From: Nonomuraea cavernae
GTDB lineage: Bacteria > Actinomycetota > Actinomycetes > Streptosporangiales > Streptosporangiaceae
Direction of reading: 5' to 3'
Assembly (NCBI RefSeq): GCF_014646355.1
Contig: NZ_BMNH01000008.1
Location: forward strand, 209,715-273,714
Length of the DNA stretch: 64,000 nt
The position numbers and the translations under genes are program-made. This document shows positions 34,559 through 44,108 of the stretch, in pieces. Below the pieces are notes generated by a model. The model saw only the letters and a program-made list of their open reading frames with translations. It was not told where the DNA came from and searched no databases. Numbering within the stretch: the first letter of the stretch is position 1; each line of letters begins with the position of its first letter.

Positions 34559-36016
34559 GTGATCTTCTTGAACGCTTGGCTGCGGCCGATCGAGGGAGCG
34601 ACCAAGACCGCACTGTTCTGGGACGGGCAGACACTCACGGCCACGGACGAGGCGGCGGACACCGCGATCCGGGTGAAACCGGCCGCGCTCCACCGCTACT
34701 CCTACGTTCAGGAGCACACCGACACGCCGAACGAAACCATCGGCGGTCTGGCGGCTCTCGACGAGGACGGACTCGTCCTCCTCGACCTGCCCGGTCCCTG
34801 GGACCACCTGCCCACGAAGGCCTTCGCCGCCGCAGCGGGCCTCCACCTCACGAACGTCCACCACGACGCGCCAGCGAAAGCCCGGGTGCTGCTCGCCGCG
34901 CGTGCCCCCGGCTGGCGCCGCCTGCACGGCCGCCGCCCGTCGTTCCTCAGCCGACGCCGATGGCGCGGCCTGGTGGCCATCTGCGCCGGCGTCGTCGGGC
35001 TGGTCGTGATGGCCTACCTCGCCGTGAACGGTGCCTGGATGGTCTGGCGCGGCCTCTCCTTCGTGGGCCGGATCGTGCTCGACCTGGTGGACGCCAGGTT
35101 GCTGATGATCGCCTTCAGCCCGGCGCTCCTGGTGCTACGGCCCGTCATGGCCCGCTTACAGCGGCGGCGGAGCCGGACCGGTGCCCTGTTGGCGCAGGTC
35201 GGCGGGCCGTACCTGACAGTCAAGTCCGGCAAGCTGCGAATCGAACGCGGCAAGGAGGCGATCATCAAATTCCGCATCGGCCCCCGCCGCTCAGAAGCCT
35301 CCACCCTTCTCCTCTACCACTACACCCCGACCCCCCTCAGACCACCCGCACACCCGACACCGACCGAGAGCACCGCCCGCCCGGCCACCTCGGACGGGAG
35401 ATCGGCATCTGGGTCGGCTGTCGGCCCACCGGCCGTCTCGGATCGGGGATCGGCGGCTGCGTCGGTTTCGGCTGTCGGCCCGCCGGCTATCTCGGATCGG
35501 GGATCGGCGGCTGCGTCGGTTTCGGCTGTCGGCCCGCCGGCTATCTCGGACCGGGGACGGGCAGCTGCGTCGGCTGCCGCCGAGCCGGCCATGTCGGATC
35601 GGGGATCGGCGCCTGCGCCGGCTTCGACTGGCGCTCAGCCGATCGCCTCGGGCCCGCGACCGGCACCCAAGCCGGCGGAGACCGCCGCTCAGCCGGTCAC
35701 GCCGAATTTCGGGACGCCACCTTCCGCTGAGCCGGGATCTGTGCTGTCACCTGCTGCCGTGGGGGATGGCTCCGGCCCGCCTGCTGCCGTGGGGGATGGC
35801 TCCGGCCCGCCTGCGGCGGCGGTGTCGGCCCCATCCGCCGTGGGCCTTTTCGTCCTGAGCGCGACCGGGCAGCCGCTCCTTCACCTTCCGGGCCCGTGGG
35901 ACGCCGGCATGGCCCAGAGATTCGCTGAGCGACAGCATCTGCGGCTGGCCGTACACCGAGTGTCGCGCGAGGAGTATCTCAACCTGGCCCGGACGTGCCG
36001 AGACGCGATCCCCTGA
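34559..36016 (+). CDS. Unrecognised membrane protein with low-complexity repeats and duplicated LPGPWD end domains
   Basis: 485 residues from GTG 34559. Residues 1-110 contain LVLLDLPGPWDHLPTKAFA; two hydrophobic segments lie at about 140-165 and 175-200. A Ser/Ala/Pro-rich stretch (about 250-420) includes three near copies of an 18-residue unit (SAVGPPAISDRGSAAASV) and two of PPAAVGDGSG. The C-terminal 60 residues read PLLHLPGPWDAGMAQRFAERQHLRLAVH, clearly related to the N-terminal segment, so a small domain is present at both ends. I do not recognise the family. It lies inside the nuo operon between nuoH and nuoI and was probably inserted there. Confidence 0.6.
   Translation: MIFLNAWLRPIEGATKTALFWDGQTLTATDEAADTAIRVKPAALHRYSYVQEHTDTPNETIGGLAALDEDGLVLLDLPGPWDHLPTKAFAAAAGLHLTNVHHDAPAKARVLLAARAPGWRRLHGRRPSFLSRRRWRGLVAICAGVVGLVVMAYLAVNGAWMVWRGLSFVGRIVLDLVDARLLMIAFSPALLVLRPVMARLQRRRSRTGALLAQVGGPYLTVKSGKLRIERGKEAIIKFRIGPRRSEASTLLLYHYTPTPLRPPAHPTPTESTARPATSDGRSASGSAVGPPAVSDRGSAAASVSAVGPPAISDRGSAAASVSAVGPPAISDRGRAAASAAAEPAMSDRGSAPAPASTGAQPIASGPRPAPKPAETAAQPVTPNFGTPPSAEPGSVLSPAAVGDGSGPPAAVGDGSGPPAAAVSAPSAVGLFVLSATGQPLLHLPGPWDAGMAQRFAERQHLRLAVHRVSREEYLNLARTCRDAIP
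35413..35630 (+). repeat. 54-bp tandem repeat within the membrane-protein gene
   Basis: Three complete and one decayed copies of a 54-base unit starting TCGGCTGTCGGCCCGCCGG, in frame (18 codons). The first two complete copies differ by only a few bases, which indicates recent expansion. Confidence 0.75.
35751..35810 (+). repeat. Exact 30-bp tandem duplication
   Basis: Two identical 30-base units beginning CTGCTGCCGTGGGGGATGGC lie end to end at 35751-35780 and 35781-35810. In frame they encode the doubled AVGDGSGPPA segment. Confidence 0.85.
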
Positions 36017-36112
36017 CCGGCGGTCCAGCGCCTTTCGCGCCGCGCGGGCCTTCAGGCGCCGCTGGAAGGGAAGCCCGGGGACTGGCGTCAGGGTCTGTCC
36101 GGAGCCTTCTCG

Positions 36113-36812
36113 TCAGATCCTGCCGTCGCCCGGTCGACGGTGCCAGGCGCAGAAGACGCCGCACGATATCGTCGCCCAGGCGGCCAGCACCAGGAACGGC
36201 ATCGCGTGCTGGTGATCCCCGAAGTACACGGCCGTGTGCTGGGCGTTCACCGAAGCGCCCGGCGGAAGCCATCGCCCGACCGCCCCGAACGCCGACGGCA
36301 GCAGCGGCCACGACACCGCCCCACCCGACGACGGGTTACCGATGAGCACCATCACTCCCCACGTGGGCACGATCGCCCACCGGCCGATGAGCGAGTTGAA
36401 CATCGTGAACACCATCCGGAGGTGAACATGGTCAACGCCAGGATCAGCCACGACTCCGCGAACGGCAGAGCCAGCGCCCCGAGCAGCCAGTCCACCGTCG
36501 CCGCGATCGCGAACCCGCCCAGCATCGAGCAGGCGGCGATGAACGCGATCAGCTCGGCCCGGTTCAGGGCCTTGGCGTGCACGCTGAGCTGTATCGCGCC
36601 GATGAACCCCATGATCACCGCTGCCAGTGAGATGTAGAACAGCGCCAGCCCCCGTGGGTCGCCTGGCTGTAGCGGCTTGAGATCAGTCACCATGACATGC
36701 ACTCCGATGTGCGCGCCGACCTTCGGCGCCGCCTTCGCCACCAGCTCGGCCATGGACGCCCCCGCCGCGCCCACCACGTGCACCACCGCCTGGGGCCCGC
36801 GGTTGGCCTGAC
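36113..36812 (-). pseudogene. Frameshifted, N-terminally truncated DUF3533/YhgE-type membrane protein relic
   Basis: One frame from about 36812 reads VVHVVGAAGASMAELVAKAAP..., then DLKPLQPGDPRGLALFYISL and several helices, up to LTMFTSG near 36420. The sequence then continues in a different frame as MVFTMFNSLIGRWAIVPTWG, a YFGDHQHAMPFLVLAAW helix, and a stop at 36113. Joined across one shift they make a coherent C-terminal membrane domain like that of YhgE/Pip-type DUF3533 proteins. The N-terminal half is missing: upstream is low-complexity sequence and then the kinase gene. A sequencing error at the shift is possible, but the truncation would remain. Confidence 0.6.
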
Positions 36813-36929
36813 GAGGCCCGTTGGCCTGACCAGGCCCGGGGACCTGACAGGGACATGAGGCGGCAGGCCGACTCGACAGCACTGGACGAGATCGTTTCGC
36901 ATGTGCCGAACGGTCGCGTTCGGTAATCG

Positions 36930-38132
36930 TCAGTGCACGATGGCCAGCATCACGTCCGAGGCGGAGGGCCGGTCGAGGGGACTCTTCCGGAGACAGGAGC
37001 CCGCGATGCCCCGAAGGCCAGGCGGTAAAGGGGATAAGTCCGGATGGACGGTCAACACACGGTTGAACACGGCGGGCACCGAATCCTCGCCGAACGGCGG
37101 CCGCCCCGTCGCCGCGAACATCATCGTCACCGCCCAGCTGAACACGTCGGAGGCGGGCCCCACCTGCTCCCCGGTCAGTTGCTCGGGCGACATGTAGGGC
37201 GGCGTGCCGACCATCTTCCCGGACGTCATCGTCACCTGGTCGAGCGCCCGCGCGATGCCGAAGTCGATCACGCGCGGCCCGTCGTGGCCGATGAGCACGT
37301 TGCTCGGCTTGAAGTCGCGGTGCACGATCCCCGCCTTGTGGATGGCGGCCAGCGCCCCGGCTGTGGACAACGCCAACCGGGTCAGGCTGTCCTCGTCGCG
37401 CGGACCGTGGCGGCGTACGAGTTGCTCGAGTGAGGGGCCGTCGACGTACTCGCTGACGATGTACGCGTGCCGGCCGGTGATGCTCACGTCGAGCAGGCGG
37501 GCTGTGGAAAACGTCGCCACCCTGCGCGCGGCGTCGACCTCCCTCGCGAACCTCATCCGGGCCGTCTCGTCGACCAGGTCGTGCAGGACCTTCACCGCGA
37601 CCTGCACCCCGTTGGGGGCCATCGCGAGGTAGACGGCGCCCTGCCCGCCGCGCCCGAGCGAACGGAGCACGCGATAGTGCCCGATCCATTCGGGCTCGCC
37701 GGGCCGCAGATGGGTGCTGGGGGAAGTGGTGCGCTGGTGCAGGTCGGTGTGTGGGTATCCCGGCCCGGCATGGTGAACCGGATGTGGATGGACGGGCCGC
37801 CCGTGCCGGGCCCTGGCCATGGCCGGCACCAGGATGCCCGAATGGATGACACCGCCCAGCCAGCATGCCATGAGCGCCACCGAGATCAGTGTGGACATCG
37901 GCTCCGGGATGTCGTCGAACTCGGGGTAGGCCATCACCGCGATGAGGAACGAGCCCACGCAGACGGTGTAGGCCGCGGTCGCGAGCACCAGCCACACGCT
38001 GCGCAGCCAGTAGGCGGCGAACCCGATCGTGAACGGGGTCGTCAGGCCGCACGTGAACAGCGGCAGGACCGCCCACCCCACGGCGGCGGTCCACGCCAGA
38101 GCGCTGGGGCCGCGCGGATGGGTGTTCGACAT
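36930..38132 (-). CDS. Membrane Ser/Thr protein kinase with N-terminal membrane domain
   Basis: 400 residues. Four hydrophobic helices occupy residues 10-110, followed by a His/Pro-rich linker. The Hanks-type kinase domain runs from about 150: [11 protein letters not shown] (P-loop), VAVKVL (ATP lysine), [13 protein letters not shown] (catalytic loop near 273), VIDFGIARA (DFG) and [13 protein letters not shown] (activation segment end). All catalytic residues are intact. Most actinomycete Pkn proteins have the kinase first and a single helix after; here the order is reversed. No PASTA or other sensor domain is present. It sits on the opposite strand inside the nuo operon. Confidence 0.88.
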   Translation of the reverse strand: MSNTHPRGPSALAWTAAVGWAVLPLFTCGLTTPFTIGFAAYWLRSVWLVLATAAYTVCVGSFLIAVMAYPEFDDIPEPMSTLISVALMACWLGGVIHSGILVPAMARARHGRPVHPHPVHHAGPGYPHTDLHQRTTSPSTHLRPGEPEWIGHYRVLRSLGRGGQGAVYLAMAPNGVQVAVKVLHDLVDETARMRFAREVDAARRVATFSTARLLDVSITGRHAYIVSEYVDGPSLEQLVRRHGPRDEDSLTRLALSTAGALAAIHKAGIVHRDFKPSNVLIGHDGPRVIDFGIARALDQVTMTSGKMVGTPPYMSPEQLTGEQVGPASDVFSWAVTMMFAATGRPPFGEDSVPAVFNRVLTVHPDLSPLPPGLRGIAGSCLRKSPLDRPSASDVMLAIVH

Positions 38133-38169
38133 GGCGGCAGGTTATCGTCCCGTACTTGCACATATCGGT

Positions 38170-38234
38170 TGTGGACCAATGTTGTGGATAACCCCCGGCC
38201 AGCCTGTGGATAGCTGTGGAAAACCTGGGGATAA
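38170..38234. promoter_or_regulatory. Cluster of DnaA-box-like 9-mers upstream of nuoI
   Basis: Five TGTGGANNN-type 9-mers in 65 bases, all on one strand: TGTGGACCA (38170), TGTGGATAA (38183), TGTGGATAG (38205), TGTGGAAAA (38215) and TGGGGATAA (38226). The second is exactly the complement of the classic DnaA box TTATCCACA. The cluster lies between the divergent kinase and nuoI genes. Two more candidates, TCATCCACA (39151) and the exact actinomycete form TTGTCCACA (39181), lie in the 3' part of nuoI. Confidence 0.55.
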
Positions 38235-38283
38235 GGTGCCCTGCTCATTCACGTGCGCGGCCAAGTGCGCCATGATGTTGATT

Positions 38284-39339
38284 ATGGGACGGATACCGGG
38301 AGTCGGACTTGCAAAGGGGCTGTCCATCACCCTCCGCCACATGCTGCGCAAATCCGTCACCCAGCAGTATCCCGAGGTCAAGCCCGCTCTCCCGCCTCGC
38401 AGCCGCGGGGTGATCGCCCTGGTTGAGGAGAATTGCACCTCTTGCATGCTGTGTGCGCGAGAGTGCCCCGACTGGTGCATCTACATCGATTCCCACAAGG
38501 AGACGATCCCGGCTCCCGAGGGCGGCCGCCCGCGCCAGCGCAACGTCCTCGACCGCTTCGCCATCGACTTCGCCCTGTGCATGTATTGCGGGATCTGCAT
38601 TGAGGTGTGCCCGTTCGACGCGCTGTTCTGGTCCCCCGAGTTCGAGTACGCCGAGGGCGACATCCGTAACCTTCTACACGAGAAGGACCGGCTCGCGACC
38701 TGGGTGCTCACCGTCCCACCGCCTCCTGCCCACGACCCCGGCGCCGAGCCGCCCAAGGAGCTCACAGCGGCCCCTCGCCGCCCGGGCGCCCCTTCAACTC
38801 GTCCCACGCCGTCCCGCCGCCCTCGCGACGACACTCGCGCCACACCGGCCCCCGACGCTCCCGCCACACCCGCCCAAGGCCGCCCCGCCACGACGGCCGC
38901 TCCCGAGGGCGCCTCGTCCACGCCCGCTCCCTCTGAGCCCGTGACCCTGGGCACTCCGCCCCCTGAAACCGCACTTCCGGAGACCGTACCCTCCGGGGCC
39001 GTCCCGGAGGAAGCGCGCCCGTCCGACGTGCCCCCTTCCGGGTCCGGGCCGGAGAAAGCGGTGCCGACTTCGGACACCGCGGCGACGAGCGAGCCGTCTG
39101 GCGCCGGATCGCCCCGTACTCAGCCCACGGAGCCTTCCCAGAGCGGTCCGTCATCCACAGGCGAGCCGTCCGAGGAAGAGTTGTCCACAGCTTCGGGCGG
39201 GCCGGGCCCGGAAGCCGACTCGAAGGGGCAGACTGCAGGCCCGAGGCCGCGCAGGCGCCGGATGGCCGACCCTCGATCCATCCGCCCTCCCGGGCGGCTC
39301 GCCCCTGACGGGACAAAGGAGTCCGAGGAGGATTCGTGA
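38284..39339 (+). CDS. nuoI: NADH-quinone oxidoreductase subunit I with long Pro/Ser/Ala-rich tail
   Basis: 351 residues from ATG 38284; ATGs at 38272 and 38275 are in frame and cannot be excluded. The first ~155 residues are a normal Nuo[18 protein letters not shown] and [18 protein letters not shown] each give one 4Fe-4S cluster. The remaining ~195 residues are low-complexity Pro/Ser/Ala/Thr/Glu sequence with no recognisable domain. NuoI normally has 150-210 residues. It follows the 3.77-kb interruption after nuoH. Confidence 0.9.
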   Translation: MGRIPGVGLAKGLSITLRHMLRKSVTQQYPEVKPALPPRSRGVIALVEENCTSCMLCARECPDWCIYIDSHKETIPAPEGGRPRQRNVLDRFAIDFALCMYCGICIEVCPFDALFWSPEFEYAEGDIRNLLHEKDRLATWVLTVPPPPAHDPGAEPPKELTAAPRRPGAPSTRPTPSRRPRDDTRATPAPDAPATPAQGRPATTAAPEGASSTPAPSEPVTLGTPPPETALPETVPSGAVPEEARPSDVPPSGSGPEKAVPTSDTAATSEPSGAGSPRTQPTEPSQSGPSSTGEPSEEELSTASGGPGPEADSKGQTAGPRPRRRRMADPRSIRPPGRLAPDGTKESEEDS

Positions 39340-39974
39340 CCGAGGAGGTGCCCTCCTACTTGTCACCCACTGGGCAGGAAGTCGTCTTCCTGCTGATGGG
39401 TGCGGTGGCGGTCGGATCGGCGCTGCTCGTTGTCACGACCCGCCAGCTCGTGCACGCCGCCCTGTGGCTGGTCGTCTCCTTCGGCGCGCTGGCCGGCTGC
39501 TACCTCGTTCTGACCGCCGAGTTCGTCGCCTGGGTCCAGGTGCTCATCTACGTGGGCGCCGTCGTGGTCCTGATGCTGTTCGGCATCATGCTGACCCGCG
39601 CTCCGATCGGTCGCTCCGCCGACCTCGACAGCGGCAACCGGGTGGTGGCCGCGGGGGTGGCCCTCGCGACGGCGGCCATCCTGGTCACCGTGGTGATCGA
39701 CGGCTTCCGCACCGCCTACACGCCGCTGACACCCGGTGCGGGTTCGGCGAGCGAGCTCGGCGCGAGCGTGTTCAGCACATGGGTGCTGCCCTTCGAGGCC
39801 CTGTCCGTGCTGCTCCTGGCCGCTCTGATCGGCGCCATCGTGCTGTCCCGTACGGACATCCCCGGCGGTCCCCCTGCCGACCCGCCCGACCCGCCCGACA
39901 CCTCGACGTCCTCGCAGGGAGATCCGGCCGATCAGTCAGGGAGCTCGCCATCTGACCGCAGCGGGGGGCATTAG
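39336..39974 (+). CDS. nuoJ: NADH-quinone oxidoreductase subunit J
   Basis: 212 residues from a GTG overlapping the nuoI stop. Five membrane helices; [56 protein letters not shown] is the conserved helix 2-3 region including the pi-bulge segment, named here by its ends only. The last ~40 residues are a hydrophilic Pro/Asp/Ser-rich tail like that of NuoI. Confidence 0.9.
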   Translation: MTEEVPSYLSPTGQEVVFLLMGAVAVGSALLVVTTRQLVHAALWLVVSFGALAGCYLVLTAEFVAWVQVLIYVGAVVVLMLFGIMLTRAPIGRSADLDSGNRVVAAGVALATAAILVTVVIDGFRTAYTPLTPGAGSASELGASVFSTWVLPFEALSVLLLAALIGAIVLSRTDIPGGPPADPPDPPDTSTSSQGDPADQSGSSPSDRSGGH

Positions 39975-40498
39975 TGCACATCGTCTACCCGGCGGTCATC
40001 TCCGCGCTCCTCTTCTCCGTCGGTGTCTATGGCGTCCTCGCGCGCCGCAACACGATTCTCGTGCTCATGTCGGTCGAGCTGATGCTCAATGCCGTCAACC
40101 TCAACCTGGTCGCGTTCGACGTGTGGTTGCGCGACCGGCTGCACAGCGGTCAGGTGCTCACGCTGTTCGTCATCGTCATCGCGGCCGCCGAGGTGGGCGT
40201 GGGCCTCGCGATCGTCCTCGCCCTCTACCGCAACCGCAGGACCGTCGACCTCGATCAGCTCCGGGAGCTGGCCGAGCCCGCCCAGCCCCTACCCGCCGCC
40301 ACCGAGGCGACCGGACAATGGGCTCCCGGCGATCGCTCGCCTGATCCCGGCAAGCTCACGCCCGCTCCACCGAATGTGACCGAGTCCGGCGACCGTCCGC
40401 CCACCCCCGGATCTCGAAACGTCGCCATGGGCGAGGCAGCTCCGTCGGGCAACGGACGTGAAGACCAGCGGTCCGCCAAGCGAGGTGGCAAGCCGTGA
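39974..40498 (+). CDS. nuoK: NADH-quinone oxidoreductase subunit K with C-terminal extension
   Basis: 174 residues; the GTG start shares one base with the nuoJ stop. Three helices with [19 protein letters not shown] containing the conserved membrane glutamate, and [20 protein letters not shown] with the second. NuoK usually has about 100 residues; here roughly 70 extra hydrophilic Pro/Gly-rich residues follow. Confidence 0.9.
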   Translation: MHIVYPAVISALLFSVGVYGVLARRNTILVLMSVELMLNAVNLNLVAFDVWLRDRLHSGQVLTLFVIVIAAAEVGVGLAIVLALYRNRRTVDLDQLRELAEPAQPLPAATEATGQWAPGDRSPDPGKLTPAPPNVTESGDRPPTPGSRNVAMGEAAPSGNGREDQRSAKRGGKP

Positions 40499-42402
40499 CG
40501 ACGTTCCCGCTGCTGGCCGTGCTCCTGCCTTTCGCCGCGGCCTTCGCCGGCCTCCTCCTCTCGCGCCGCCCACGCCTCCGGGCTCCTGACACGCCCGAGA
40601 CGCGGGCAGCCGCGGCCCGCGGCAGGGCCGGGTGGTTCGCGATCATCCCGACCGCCGCGTCCGCCGTGCTGGCGATCTGGCTGGCCTGGGGGCCCGGGTT
40701 CGCTTTCATCGAGGGAGCCTCGCCGGGGGAGCCCGTGGGGCGCACCTACGGCACGATCGTCACCGGTGGCATCCCGATCTCGCTGACCCTCCAGGCCGGC
40801 GACCTGTCCGCCATCCTCGGCGTCCTGGTGACGCTCGTGGCGCTGGCCGTACAGATCTACTCCGTCGGCTACCTCCACGACGACCCGCGTTACCCGTCCT
40901 ACAGCAGCTTCATCAGCCTGTTCACCAGCGCGATGCTGCTCGTCGTCTATGCCGGCGACCTCCTGGTCCTCTACGTGGGCTGGGAGATCATGGGCCTCTG
41001 CTCCTACCTGCTGATCGGGCACTGGTGGGAAGACCGGGCCAATTCGCGAGCCGCCGTCAAGGCGTTCCTGGTGACGAGGCTGGGTGACGTCGGCTTCCTG
41101 TTCGGCATCTTCGTGCTCGGTGTCTCGGCGGGCAGCTTCCGCATCGACGACGTGCTGGCCGAAGTGCCCGAGATGTCCACGGGCACGCTGGTGGCCGCCA
41201 CGATGCTGCTGCTCGCCGGAGTGGCGGGCAAGAGCGCGCAGGTGCCGTTGCACACCTGGTTGCCCGATGCCATGGCCGGTCCGACGCCGATCAGCGCGCT
41301 GATCCACGCGGCCACCATGGTCGCCGCCGGGATCTTCATCGTGGCCAGGCTTTTTCCCGCCTTCCTGGCCGCTCGCCCGACGCTCGACGTGCTCGCGATC
41401 ATCGCCGCCCTCGGCATGCTCGGCGCCGCCCTGGCCGCGCTCGCTCAGGACGATCTGAAACGCGTGCTCGCCTACTCCACGGTCAGCCAGCTCGCCTACA
41501 TGGCCGGAGGGCTCGCGGCGGGGTCCGACAGCGCCGCGATCTTCCATCTGCTCACCCACGGCGCGTTCAAGGCTCTGCTGTTCCTCTGCGCGGGCGCCGT
41601 GATCCACCACATCGGCTCCAACCTGATGAGCCAGATGGGCGGGCTCCGGCGCACGCTGCCGATCACGTTCGTGACCATGACGGTGGGCTTCGCCGCTCTC
41701 ATGGGCCTCCCACCGGCCAGCGGGTTCTTCAGCAAGGACGCACTCCTGCTCACGATGGAACGCGCGCTGACCGGTGGCCGCCTCACGGACGCCGCCGCCC
41801 TGCTCCTGTACGGCTGCGCGCTCGCCACCGTCGCCGTCACCGGCGCCTACGCCACCAGAGCCTGGCTGCGCACGTTCTTCGGAGAGGCAAGGGCGGTCGC
41901 GCTGCCCGAGCCCCAACCCGGCACGGCCCACGTGGTCGACGTCCGCGAGGCGCCGAGGACGATGCTGGTGCCCATCGTGCTGCTGGCTGTCCCCGCTCTG
42001 CTGCTCGGGTTCGCCGGAGGGCCGCACCTCGACCTGGAAGTGGCCGCCCTCAGCGTCGTGCTCGCACTGCTCGGCGGCGGGGTCGTCTACGCGTTCTGGC
42101 GCAGCGATCCGGTGGCCGACCCGTCGCGCCTGCTCGGCCCGTTCCTGGTGCCGTGTGAGCGGGCGTTCTACGTCGACAGCCTGTACACCGCCGCGTTCGT
42201 CCGCCCGTTGCAGACCATGGCCAGGCTCGTGGTCCGGACCGACGACCGGGTGGTGGACGGAGCGGTGCGCGGTTCGGGACGCACCGCCCAGCGTCTGTCC
42301 GGGATGCTGCGGCTGCTCCAGAACGGCAATGTCCAGCTCTACGTGACCGGCCTGCTGGCCGGTGTCCTGTTGATCGTAGTGGGGGCGGTGGTGTTCGCAT
42401 GA
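40495..42402 (+). CDS. nuoL: NADH-quinone oxidoreductase subunit L (antiporter-like)
   Basis: 635 residues from a GTG overlapping the nuoK stop. Antiporter-like core: [46 protein letters not shown] with TM7 region residues, [18 protein letters not shown], and the long C-terminal lateral helix and final helix (about 530-635). Forms the distal proton-pumping module with NuoM and NuoN. Confidence 0.94.
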   Translation: MTTFPLLAVLLPFAAAFAGLLLSRRPRLRAPDTPETRAAAARGRAGWFAIIPTAASAVLAIWLAWGPGFAFIEGASPGEPVGRTYGTIVTGGIPISLTLQAGDLSAILGVLVTLVALAVQIYSVGYLHDDPRYPSYSSFISLFTSAMLLVVYAGDLLVLYVGWEIMGLCSYLLIGHWWEDRANSRAAVKAFLVTRLGDVGFLFGIFVLGVSAGSFRIDDVLAEVPEMSTGTLVAATMLLLAGVAGKSAQVPLHTWLPDAMAGPTPISALIHAATMVAAGIFIVARLFPAFLAARPTLDVLAIIAALGMLGAALAALAQDDLKRVLAYSTVSQLAYMAGGLAAGSDSAAIFHLLTHGAFKALLFLCAGAVIHHIGSNLMSQMGGLRRTLPITFVTMTVGFAALMGLPPASGFFSKDALLLTMERALTGGRLTDAAALLLYGCALATVAVTGAYATRAWLRTFFGEARAVALPEPQPGTAHVVDVREAPRTMLVPIVLLAVPALLLGFAGGPHLDLEVAALSVVLALLGGGVVYAFWRSDPVADPSRLLGPFLVPCERAFYVDSLYTAAFVRPLQTMARLVVRTDDRVVDGAVRGSGRTAQRLSGMLRLLQNGNVQLYVTGLLAGVLLIVVGAVVFA

Positions 42403-44108
42403 TGGGCTGGCTTCCCGTCGCGCTGCTCGCCGTCCCGCTGCTCGGCGCTCTGCTGCTCCTGATCTCGCCGGCTCTGCTCCGGCCGGTGTTGCGCGGCTAC
42501 GGGCTCGTCTTCTCGGGCGTGACGCTGGCGCTGGCGGTGACGCTGGCGGCGACGTTCGACTACACCCAGGCGGCCCGGCCGCAGCTCACCGTCGACCAGC
42601 CCTGGATTCCCGGCCTCGGTCTGCGGTTCCATCTGGGTGTCGACGGCATCTCACTGCCGCTGGTCGTGCTGACGGCTCTGCTGACGTTCCTCTGTTTCGT
42701 CTACCTGAGCTGGGGTGACGCGCGCGCCCCAGGCCAGCTTCTGACGCCTGCCACCGGCAGGCCGAGAGCGCTGGTGTTCACGCTGCTCGTCCTCGAAGTC
42801 GGCATGATCGGCACGTTCCTGGCCCTCGACCTGCTGCTGTTCTTCGTGTTCTTCGAGGTCGTGCTGATCCCGATGTACTTCCTGATCGCCATCTGGGGAG
42901 GCAGAGGCCGCCGGAGCGCGGCGATCAAGTTCATCCTCTACACGCTGCTCGGCTCGGTCGTGATGCTGCTCGGCCTGCTGCTCATCTGGGCCCAGACCGG
43001 CACCCTGGACATCGTCGCCCTGAGCCAGGCGCACGGCGCGGGCATGTCGAGGGGAGTGCAGGTCCTCGCCTTCGCGGCGGTCGGGATCGGCCTGGCGGTC
43101 AAGACGCCCATGTGGCCCCTGCACACGTGGCTGCCCGACGCGCACACGGAGGCTCCGACCGTCGGCTCTGTGCTGCTGGCCGGGGTGCTGCTGAAGATGG
43201 GCACGTACGGCTTCGCCAGGATCGCCATCCCCGTCCTGCCCGAGGGAGCGGTGGTGATCGCGCCGTGGCTGGGCGCCCTGGCGGTGGTCGGCATCGTCTA
43301 CGGCTCCCTGGCCTGTCTGGCCCAGCGCGACCTCAAACGGATGATCGCCTACTCCTCCGTGGGACACATGGGCTTCGTGCTGCTCGGGTTCGCCACGCTG
43401 ACCACCGTGGGCGTCAACGGCGCCCTGTTCGCCAACGTCGCCCACGGCCTGATCACCGGCCTGCTGTTCTTCCTCGCCGGCGCGATCAAGGAACGGTACG
43501 GCACCGCCGACATGCCCTCGCTGGGCGGCGGCATGCTGGCCACGCTGCCGCACCTGGGAGCGGTCCTGACGTTCGCCGCGATCGCCTCGCTCGGCATCCC
43601 CGGGCTGGCCGGGTTCTGGGGAGAGATGCTGGCCCTCCTCGGCGCCTTCCAGCCGGCCGAGGTGTTGCCGCGCGAGTTGTTCCTCGTCTTCATGGCGATC
43701 GGCGGGCTCGGGGCTGTGCTGACGGCGGCGTACTTCCTCGTCATGCTGTCGCGCGTGACCCACGGCCTCCCGGCCCGGCCGGCGCTCAGCCTGACCGCGA
43801 CGCACTCTGCCCCAGGCGGGGCGGGTGCGGGCCCGGAGGAGACGGGCTCCGGAGCGGCGGAGTCCCGGCCCGAGGCGTTGGCCGCCGGGGCGGCGGAGTC
43901 GGAGCCGGAGGGGGGCCGTCGGCCGGCCGAGGTGACCGAGACGGGGTCGCCCGCTCCCAAGGCAGGGGCGATGCGCGACATCAGGGGTTACGAGCTGGTC
44001 GCCTGGGTGCCGTTGATCGTGCTGATCCTGCTGTTCGGCCTCTGGCCCAAACTGCTTCTCTCGCTCACCACACCGGCGGTGCAGACCCTGCTGGGAGTCC
44101 TGTCATGA
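42399..44108 (+). CDS. nuoM: NADH-quinone oxidoreductase subunit M with a low-complexity insertion
   Basis: 569 residues, ATGA overlap with nuoL. HLGVDGISLPLVVLTALLTF, FFEVVLIPMYFLIAIWGG (key glutamate), HTWLPDAHTEAPTVGSVLLAG and RDLKRMIAYSSVGHMGFV are the NuoM signatures. Between the last two helices lies a ~65-residue Gly/Ala/Glu-rich stretch (about 465-530), an insertion not usual in NuoM. It pumps protons in the membrane arm. Confidence 0.94.
   Translation: MMGWLPVALLAVPLLGALLLLISPALLRPVLRGYGLVFSGVTLALAVTLAATFDYTQAARPQLTVDQPWIPGLGLRFHLGVDGISLPLVVLTALLTFLCFVYLSWGDARAPGQLLTPATGRPRALVFTLLVLEVGMIGTFLALDLLLFFVFFEVVLIPMYFLIAIWGGRGRRSAAIKFILYTLLGSVVMLLGLLLIWAQTGTLDIVALSQAHGAGMSRGVQVLAFAAVGIGLAVKTPMWPLHTWLPDAHTEAPTVGSVLLAGVLLKMGTYGFARIAIPVLPEGAVVIAPWLGALAVVGIVYGSLACLAQRDLKRMIAYSSVGHMGFVLLGFATLTTVGVNGALFANVAHGLITGLLFFLAGAIKERYGTADMPSLGGGMLATLPHLGAVLTFAAIASLGIPGLAGFWGEMLALLGAFQPAEVLPRELFLVFMAIGGLGAVLTAAYFLVMLSRVTHGLPARPALSLTATHSAPGGAGAGPEETGSGAAESRPEALAAGAAESEPEGGRRPAEVTETGSPAPKAGAMRDIRGYELVAWVPLIVLILLFGLWPKLLLSLTTPAVQTLLGVLS

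Noticed and set aside
40255..42027. 590-codon minus-strand frame opposite nuoL
   Set aside because: Extreme charged composition without domains, explained as antisense of a conserved membrane protein gene.
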